Origin: Chitinispirillaceae bacterium | GTDB lineage: Bacteria; Fibrobacterota; Chitinivibrionia; Chitinivibrionales; Chitinispirillaceae | Length of the DNA stretch: 50,225 nt | Assembly (NCBI GenBank): GCA_016929415.1 | Contig: JAFGIW010000111.1 | Coordinates: forward strand, 1-50,225 | Direction of reading: 5' to 3' | Shown: piece after piece, positions 44,601 through 50,225 of the stretch | Layout: each line of letters starts with the position of its first letter | How positions within the stretch are numbered: the first letter of the stretch is position 1 | Program-made: the position numbers and the translations under genes | Notes under the pieces: generated by a model | Told to the model about the DNA's origin: nothing | Database searches by the model: none | Seen by the model: only the letters and a program-made list of their open reading frames with translations

Positions 44601-47600
44601 TTACCTCACGATAATCAGCTTCCCCCTCTGCACCGTTTTTCCGCCGAGGTCGTAGATGGCGTACAAATACATCCCCGACGCCACAAGTTCCCCGCGGTTG
44701 TTCCGGGTGTCCCACAGCCATTGCGGAAGTGCACCACCGCTGCCGGCAGTCCCGAAACGGATCATGCGGGAGTCAAAAACAGGGTGCGCCGTCATGCTGA
44801 AGATGGAAATCGACACCTCGCTTATATCGGCAGCAAACGCATGGAGATTCTTGAACCAGATACCGCATGGTCCGCTTCTTCCGCAGTGGCGCGGATCAAT
44901 CCCCGGTTTGTACGGATTGGGAAACGTGTAGAAACCGATCTTCCCCGATCGAAAGGACCAGTCGTATCGCCCGAAAACCGTACCGGCGCTGTCGGGCAGA
45001 TTGGTCGTGTTCGCATAGCGGAAGGCCGACGGGAAGCCTTTGAATGTGCAGTAAACACTGTCGTTGCTGAAAAAGGTCATCCGCGGCTGCACCTGGACGC
45101 CGGTGCTGTCCGGCATTACGCGCACATTGACAAACGGTGACCAGCCGGTGCGGCCGGAACCGATGCCGAAACTGCGGTTGCCGATTGACGTATCGGTATC
45201 AATCACTCCCGGCGGCAGCCGGTCGTCGAAACGGATCGTGACGAGCGGCGAAACCTGTTCCAACTCCGCGCCGCTGTCCGGTTCGACCGACGCGACCGTA
45301 ATAAGCCTGACCCGGTATCCCCATGCCAGATCGTCATCGCACGCCGCCGTATCGAACATCGTTGCGTCGATGCCGTCGCCGCTGTTGTCTGATGAGAATC
45401 CGAGCCGGTCGCTGATCCACCTGCTCCGGTAAAGGCACTGCAGGCTGTCGCGGTAAAAAAGCTCCCGTCCGATGCTGAAAATCACCGTCGTGCTTTCCAC
45501 CGTCACGCTCGCGAAAGGGAGCGGCGTTCCGCCGTTATATTCCGACCTTACCATAAGCGACCGGTTCTGCAAAAGCGAGGTGTCGACCGACGCCGCATAC
45601 ACCGGTGATGAAAAGGCGAGGCCGATCCGCGCCGCACGGGCAACGTCGGTACAACCGGGCGGCGGATCGATCGACACTACCGTGAAATCGATGCTGTCCA
45701 CACGCATGCCGATCGCGGTATCACCGCCGGAATCGCGCCGGTTATCACGGTTGATATCGAGCGCATTGGGACCGCTCGGCGTCTGCGCGCGGTCGACAAG
45801 AGCGCTCGTAAGAATGAGCGCAAGGGAATCGGTGGGAATGAAGAGCCCTGAGGGCGGAAGCACGTGAAACGCCGGGCTCTCCGAAGCGTAGCGCGGCGAC
45901 AGCCGGACAACCGTGTAATTCTGCGCCCATGTCTGTTCCAGGGGAATCGGATCGATACTGCCAATCGTCCGGGCGTCGGTGACGCTGTATATCCTGATTC
46001 CCCCCGCGGCGGCCGCGGAGTCCATGGGTTCTGAAAAAGCAACGGCAACGGCGGCATGCGGCGGAAAATAGTACGCCGCCCGCTTCGGAATCGACCGGTA
46101 CGGCCGGTCGGCGATGAAGTCGGGATCGACCGCGACGATCCGCGGGAGATCATTATGTTCGATGCATACCGTGAAAGAATCGCTGCGGTGGCGGGGGTCG
46201 TCGGTGAAGAGCGTCACGGTTGCACATCGTACGCTGTCGCCCGAAAATGCGGCGGAAGAGAAGCAAAAAGCGAGTTCAACGCCCGAACGTGGATTGATGA
46301 CGATGGTGCGTGGAAACCGGTCGTCCGCCGGTGAAACGATAAACGGCGTACCCTTCCAATCGATTGCGAGGCGGAGCCACGAACTGTCTGACGTTTCGAA
46401 ATTACAGCCGGTCAGCCGCAAACGGTCATTTCCGCTGTTGAGCAGCGGAAGCGTAATCGTATCGCCGACCACGCTCCCGTCAATGAGCGACGGCCCGGCT
46501 GCCAGTTCCCGTTTTGCCGCCGCATAGCCCGGATTGGCCGCCGAATCGGTCTCGTACCAGGGGTAGGCCAGATGGAGAAGCACGCTGTCCGACCGGCCGA
46601 AGCGGTCCGTCACGCGCAAAAGGGCCATCGTATCCCCCCGGTCGGGTATGATATGGAGCGATGCCCTCGTCAAAGGCGTACGCAGTGAGTCATGTCGTGC
46701 CACGAGGAGGGATCGGTAGAAAAGCGTGTCGCCGAACGCGCAATCGGTATCGTCAACCGAAACGGCGAAGGTCGCCGTATCGTCAAGCACGACGTTGATC
46801 GTATCGCCTTCGGAAACCGTGTCGCCGCCCGATATGATACGCCGTATCCGGGGCCGATGGTTGACAAGCACCCCGACACGGATTTTCAGGACCGTATCGG
46901 GGTCGCGCACCGACGCCTCGATATGGACGGTATCGACCGGCATGACGGTGTCCGCCCGCAGCACGAAAACCGACGTGGAGGCCGCAGTCGCAGAATCCAG
47001 AAGAACGGTTCCTTCCGGTTGACGCCGTGCGATATACCCCCTGACGGCGGCCGCATCGTTGCTGTCGGCGATCTCATAGACTATTGCGATACTGTCCTCC
47101 TCCTGGAGGACGACGGCGGTATCGCGGAGCACCGGCACCGTATCGCCGGAACTGCCGTTGTCATACCGCACCATGCCGAGGGAAAGCTGCGGGAAACTGT
47201 TGCGCGTTCTCAGGAAGATAATCCGACGGATGCCCTGCCAGCCGTCATTGTCCTGCACCGACAGCGTACAGGGGACGACCGTACCGGTCGTCGCACGCGG
47301 ATGAACTACCGTCATGACGCGGTAATCGGGCCCTCCGGCGGCGACCGGTGCCGTTGGTGTTGACTGAAGCGACACTCCGAACGTTACCGTTCCGCCGTCG
47401 GCGTCATACCCGTGCAGTGCGATACGCGCCGAATCGGCGCGCACGACAAGGAGAAGCGTGTCGCCGAATGCAACCTCCCGGTCAATCAGCGAACCGGCCT
47501 TGACCGAATCGATCCCGGCAAGGCGCGGCTGGGTGTTCCACGGGATGGTCACCGCCGAGAGGGAAGGCGTCGTAAAGGAATCGACAACCCCCGTCGTCTG

Positions 47601-49163
47601 CCGGTTAAGCGCAATGCGGAACTGGAAATACCGCCCGCGCATCCGGTTGTTGCGAAGGATGTTCTGGTCCGAAAACGAAATCCACGGTGCGGCCACGCAG
47701 GCTGCCGGTGTCGTTCCGAAACGGAGGGAATCCTCGGTAAACCACGACGCCGTGCTGCTCAGCGACACCTGCGCCGGACCGAACTGGATTGAATCATCGA
47801 TGGTCGCGAGCGATTCGACCGGAGAGGTGTAGAATCCGCGCCGGTGCCGCACTGTGCGGTGCACCCAGATACAGCCTGCGACCCGGTTGCCGTTGCGCCA
47901 CGTCAGGGCGATGCTCCCCGAATCGTCGATAACCGCGTTGATTGCCGTGCTGAAGCGGTCGGCGGTATCAACCGGCTGCGCCGGGTCGGAAAAAGAGAGC
48001 GTCTCCGGCATAACGGGTTGATAACCGGAAAGCGTCCAGCGGATTCCTTCGATGCCCGCGATGCCGTTGCCGTCAACGTCCCCGAAGCAGGCGATCACCA
48101 GATACCGCCCGTTCGACGCTATCGTGCAGAAGGCGACCCCGGGTTTTTCAATAACACGGGTCGTCGTCATCTCGGCGTTACTGCCGTTCTTTTGCAGCAG
48201 ATGGAGCAATACGCCGTTTTGATCCCATGACGTGCAGGCGAACCGGCCCGGGCCATAGGCGACGACCGGCACGTCGTCGTAACTGTAAAATTTTCCGTTC
48301 CCTGTCGGTTCGGCGTAGCTGCCTTCAGGGCCGGGATTCAATCCGCGATCAAAGAAACGATAATAAAAATAATGGTCTTCGGAAGGCTGCCCGTACATCC
48401 AGACGGCACAGATCGTCCCGTTCCCGTCGGCGGCGACCGAGCAGTTCATCAGGTGCAGGGAATCATGGGCGACGACCGCCGCCGCCGCAACGCCGGCGGT
48501 TGTCCCGCGCGAATATACCTTCCGGAGAATGATGCGGCTTATGTCCGCGCTGTTGATCACGCAGAACGTATCGCCTTCCAGGGCGCATTGCGAGGAGAAA
48601 AGCCATCCGGCAGCGCCGGCGGTGTCGATGTTCAGGGCGGTGGATCCGTTATTCACCCGCAGATGAACTGCGCCGATTTTCCGTACGTACGACGCGCAAT
48701 ACCCGTTTTCGCCCTTGTCGACATGAAAATAGCAATCCTGCGGCGCCGAAAAGTCGAATGCCCTGATTGCCGACGCACCGGCTACACTCCCGCTCGGCAG
48801 CAGCCGCACGCCCCGGGCCATGGCCCGGTCGGTGGCTTCATCCAGGTAAAAAAAAGTGAACGTGTCAACGCCGCAGGTGACGACGTCGGGACCGAAGCTC
48901 TGTCCGGAAGGGGTAGGGACCTGGTCGTCGGTGAGCTTGATCGTCACCTCGCGTTCGATTGCCAGTCCGATGCCGCCGGCAGTTCCGGTAAGATTGGAAT
49001 CGGTCGTTCCGTCATTCGTGAGTGTAAAGACAGTACGGGTATAGCTGCCGGCGGCGGCGTTTTCCGCGCCGGCCGCCAGCACCGCAAGGGCGTAAAGAAA
49101 CGCCGCGTGCCGGAACCGGCGACTGCTAACGGGATGCAATGTATTTCTGCCCTGCAATATCAT
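44601..49163 (-). CDS. Giant exported beta-rich protein in the flagellar operon (FlgD-like C-terminus)
   Basis: 1,520 residues if started at the ATG at 49163 (GAGGAG 13 nt upstream); a TTG at 49139 gives a neater signal peptide (MHPVSSRRFRHAAFLYALAV and on) and is an alternative. Either start overlaps the 3' end of fliJ. The N-terminal third looks like a beta-propeller or WD-like domain with repeated short blades; the middle contains cadherin-like or Ig-like modules and two SbsA/Big_5-like domains (SIDPPPGCTDVARAARIGLAF, VEPDSGAELEQVSPLVTIRF). The C-terminal about 130 residues (FPNPYKPG, VSISIFSMTAHPVFDSRM, WLWDTRNNRGELVASGMYLY) are FlgD-Ig/type-A-sorting-like. It may be a surface or appendage-linked protein. 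No known function. Confidence 0.86.
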   Translation of the reverse strand: MILQGRNTLHPVSSRRFRHAAFLYALAVLAAGAENAAAGSYTRTVFTLTNDGTTDSNLTGTAGGIGLAIEREVTIKLTDDQVPTPSGQSFGPDVVTCGVDTFTFFYLDEATDRAMARGVRLLPSGSVAGASAIRAFDFSAPQDCYFHVDKGENGYCASYVRKIGAVHLRVNNGSTALNIDTAGAAGWLFSSQCALEGDTFCVINSADISRIILRKVYSRGTTAGVAAAAVVAHDSLHLMNCSVAADGNGTICAVWMYGQPSEDHYFYYRFFDRGLNPGPEGSYAEPTGNGKFYSYDDVPVVAYGPGRFACTSWDQNGVLLHLLQKNGSNAEMTTTRVIEKPGVAFCTIASNGRYLVIACFGDVDGNGIAGIEGIRWTLSGYQPVMPETLSFSDPAQPVDTADRFSTAINAVIDDSGSIALTWRNGNRVAGCIWVHRTVRHRRGFYTSPVESLATIDDSIQFGPAQVSLSSTASWFTEDSLRFGTTPAACVAAPWISFSDQNILRNNRMRGRYFQFRIALNRQTTGVVDSFTTPSLSAVTIPWNTQPRLAGIDSVKAGSLIDREVAFGDTLLLVVRADSARIALHGYDADGGTVTFGVSLQSTPTAPVAAGGPDYRVMTVVHPRATTGTVVPCTLSVQDNDGWQGIRRIIFLRTRNSFPQLSLGMVRYDNGSSGDTVPVLRDTAVVLQEEDSIAIVYEIADSNDAAAVRGYIARRQPEGTVLLDSATAASTSVFVLRADTVMPVDTVHIEASVRDPDTVLKIRVGVLVNHRPRIRRIISGGDTVSEGDTINVVLDDTATFAVSVDDTDCAFGDTLFYRSLLVARHDSLRTPLTRASLHIIPDRGDTMALLRVTDRFGRSDSVLLHLAYPWYETDSAANPGYAAAKRELAAGPSLIDGSVVGDTITLPLLNSGNDRLRLTGCNFETSDSSWLRLAIDWKGTPFIVSPADDRFPRTIVINPRSGVELAFCFSSAAFSGDSVRCATVTLFTDDPRHRSDSFTVCIEHNDLPRIVAVDPDFIADRPYRSIPKRAAYYFPPHAAVAVAFSEPMDSAAAAGGIRIYSVTDARTIGSIDPIPLEQTWAQNYTVVRLSPRYASESPAFHVLPPSGLFIPTDSLALILTSALVDRAQTPSGPNALDINRDNRRDSGGDTAIGMRVDSIDFTVVSIDPPPGCTDVARAARIGLAFSSPVYAASVDTSLLQNRSLMVRSEYNGGTPLPFASVTVESTTVIFSIGRELFYRDSLQCLYRSRWISDRLGFSSDNSGDGIDATMFDTAACDDDLAWGYRVRLITVASVEPDSGAELEQVSPLVTIRFDDRLPPGVIDTDTSIGNRSFGIGSGRTGWSPFVNVRVMPDSTGVQVQPRMTFFSNDSVYCTFKGFPSAFRYANTTNLPDSAGTVFGRYDWSFRSGKIGFYTFPNPYKPGIDPRHCGRSGPCGIWFKNLHAFAADISEVSISIFSMTAHPVFDSRMIRFGTAGSGGALPQWLWDTRNNRGELVASGMYLYAIYDLGGKTVQRGKLIIVR

Positions 49164-49569
49164 CGATAAACTGCTGCTCCTCGCGCCGATGCGTTTTTTT
49201 CCAGGCGGCAACCTGCCGGTCGCGGACGATTTCGAGCGCACGCCGCGCTTTCGTCGCCCCAAGCAGTTCCTGCCGGATTTTTGCGGCATCCGCCCGCAGG
49301 TCGTCGATACGGCGGCCAACGCGCAGTATGTCGGCTTTGAGTTTATGGCGGTAGGCAACACCATACCGTAAAAGAAGTACCGACGCGTCGCCTCCCCGCC
49401 GCACCTTCTCGGATGTCTGCAGTGCCTTGAGCTGCTCGTGCAGGCCGGCGAGTTCACGGTTCTTTTCGATAATGTTCCGGTTCTTTTCGGCAAGCCGCAG
49501 CTTGATCCGTTCCTCAAGCTGTTTACGCAGGTCAAGCAGCGTATCGAGCCTGAAGAAGAACCGTTTCAT
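49126..49569 (-). CDS. fliJ: Flagellar export chaperone-like protein FliJ
   Basis: 147 residues, almost entirely a charged two-helix coiled coil beginning MKRFFFRLDTLLDLRKQLEE, the typical FliJ opening. FliJ links the FliI ATPase ring to the FlhA export gate. The start overlaps the fliI stop by 4 bp (ATGA), which is the normal fliI-fliJ arrangement. Its last about 12 codons overlap the start region of the giant exported protein in another frame. Confidence 0.92.
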   Translation of the reverse strand: MKRFFFRLDTLLDLRKQLEERIKLRLAEKNRNIIEKNRELAGLHEQLKALQTSEKVRRGGDASVLLLRYGVAYRHKLKADILRVGRRIDDLRADAAKIRQELLGATKARRALEIVRDRQVAAWKKTHRREEQQFIDDIAGQKYIASR

Positions 49570-50225
49570 AGGGCGATACCGGTACTTTTCACCAGTTGAA
49601 CAAGCTGTTTTTCAGTCTCATCGAATCTCAGGCTTTCCTCTCGGTCCTGGCGTAAAAACCGCCGCATCTGACCGTCGAGTTTGATCGCCCGGTCGACATG
49701 CTCGTTGCTGCCTGCCGCATACGCACCGATCTGGATAAGGTCTTCATGTTCCCGGTAGGTCGCCATCAGGTCTTTGAGCAGTGTCACCTGCTGCATATGC
49801 GCGGAAGTGATGATGTCGGGCATGCAGCGCGAGATGCTTTCAAGGGTATCGATCGCCGGGTAATGATTGCGGTGCGCCAGTTTGCGGGAAAGAACGATAT
49901 GGCCGTCGAGAATGCTGCGGGCCGTGTCGGAAATCGGTTCGTCCATGTCGTCGCCCTCGACAAGCACGGTAAAAAGCCCGGTAATCGAACCGGCATCCGA
50001 GGTGCCTGCCCGTTCCAGAAACTGCGGCAGCAGCGAGAATACGGAGGGTGTGAACCCCTTGGTGGCGGGCGGCTCCCCTATGGCAAGCCCCACTTCGCGC
50101 TGGGCGGTCGCGAGGCGGGTGATCGAGTCGACGAGGAAGAGGACATCCATCCCCTCGTCGCGGAAATATTCCGCGATCGTGGCTGCAAGCAGCGCCCCTT
50201 TGATGCGGATGAGCGCCGGCTGGTC
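49566..50225 (-). CDS. fliI: Flagellar protein export ATPase FliI, C-terminal part (cut by window edge)
   Basis: About 219 residues; the frame stays open to the window's right edge, so the N-terminus and Walker A are outside. The visible part starts DQPALIRIKGALLAATIAEY, then the Walker B strand VLFLVDSITRLA, the GEPPATKGFTPSVFSLLP loop, GSITGLFTVLVEGDDMDEPI and ARSILDGHIVLSRKLA. These are highly conserved in FliI/SctN and separate it from F1-ATPase beta subunits. FliI powers substrate unfolding and export for the flagellum. The window ends inside the gene, so the rest of the operon is not visible. Confidence 0.96.
   Translation of the reverse strand, partial: DQPALIRIKGALLAATIAEYFRDEGMDVLFLVDSITRLATAQREVGLAIGEPPATKGFTPSVFSLLPQFLERAGTSDAGSITGLFTVLVEGDDMDEPISDTARSILDGHIVLSRKLAHRNHYPAIDTLESISRCMPDIITSAHMQQVTLLKDLMATYREHEDLIQIGAYAAGSNEHVDRAIKLDGQMRRFLRQDREESLRFDETEKQLVQLVKSTGIAL

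Overview
The window looks like chromosomal DNA from a flagellated, Gram-negative bacterium of the FCB superphylum, possibly Fibrobacterota-like. The visible support is: a full division operon; a MurE with the DNPR motif typical of meso-diaminopimelate ligases; an Mla-type lipid transporter (hence an outer membrane); fliI/fliJ; a phosphoglucosamine mutase with the GEGNGG sugar loop I associate with the Bacteroidetes/FCB type; and several very large exported beta-rich proteins, two of them ending in FlgD-like or type-A-sorting-like C-terminal modules. The phylum is an inference. No tRNA, rRNA, insertion sequence, prophage or CRISPR array was seen.

Layout. (1) 1-2942, minus strand: smpB, a periplasmic N-acetylmuramoyl-L-alanine amidase and murI, then the first codons of yebC at the left edge. 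(2) 3078-3422, plus: a HIT-family protein. (3) 3459-17756, minus: one compact cell-wall/division cluster, in transcription order mraZ, rsmH, ftsL, ftsI, murE, murF, murD, ftsW, murC, ftsQ, ftsA, ftsZ, then a hairpin and a small unknown gene. mraY and murG are absent from their usual places. A sigma70-type promoter with four helically phased GTGGG boxes precedes mraZ. (4) 17997-18602, minus: a membrane-anchored coiled-coil protein; 18743-21478, plus: glmM and a secreted protein. (5) 21493-25353, minus: engB, mlaE, mlaF, mlaD and a TPR lipoprotein, packed with overlaps. (6) 25608-34315, plus: four exported proteins (cohesin-like, a 1,528-residue DUF4114-like/FlgD-like protein, an 816-residue protein translationally coupled to it, and a small membrane-anchored protein). 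(7) 34379-35941, minus: a NifA-like sigma54 activator, divergent from a secreted CotH-family protein (36406-38358, plus). (8) 38696-42900, minus: a HAD hydrolase coupled to a 1,079-residue TPR protein. (9) 43218-44587, plus: a response regulator coupled to an HD-GYP phosphodiesterase behind a clear promoter. (10) 44601-50225, minus: fliI (partial), fliJ and a 1,520-residue exported protein overlapping the end of fliJ.

How the genes fit together. Regions 1, 3 and 4 concern peptidoglycan precursor synthesis (GlmM, MurI, MurC-F), septal polymerisation (FtsW/FtsI) and the divisome (FtsL, FtsQ, FtsA, FtsZ). MraZ probably autoregulates the cluster. Region 5 maintains outer-membrane lipid asymmetry. 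Regions 6, 7 and 10 hold a surface-protein repertoire of unknown function. Region 9 links phosphorelay signalling to cyclic-di-GMP breakdown, which could act on the flagellar and surface functions. The least explained parts are the exported-protein cassette at 25.6-34.3 kb and the giant exported protein placed in the flagellar operon.
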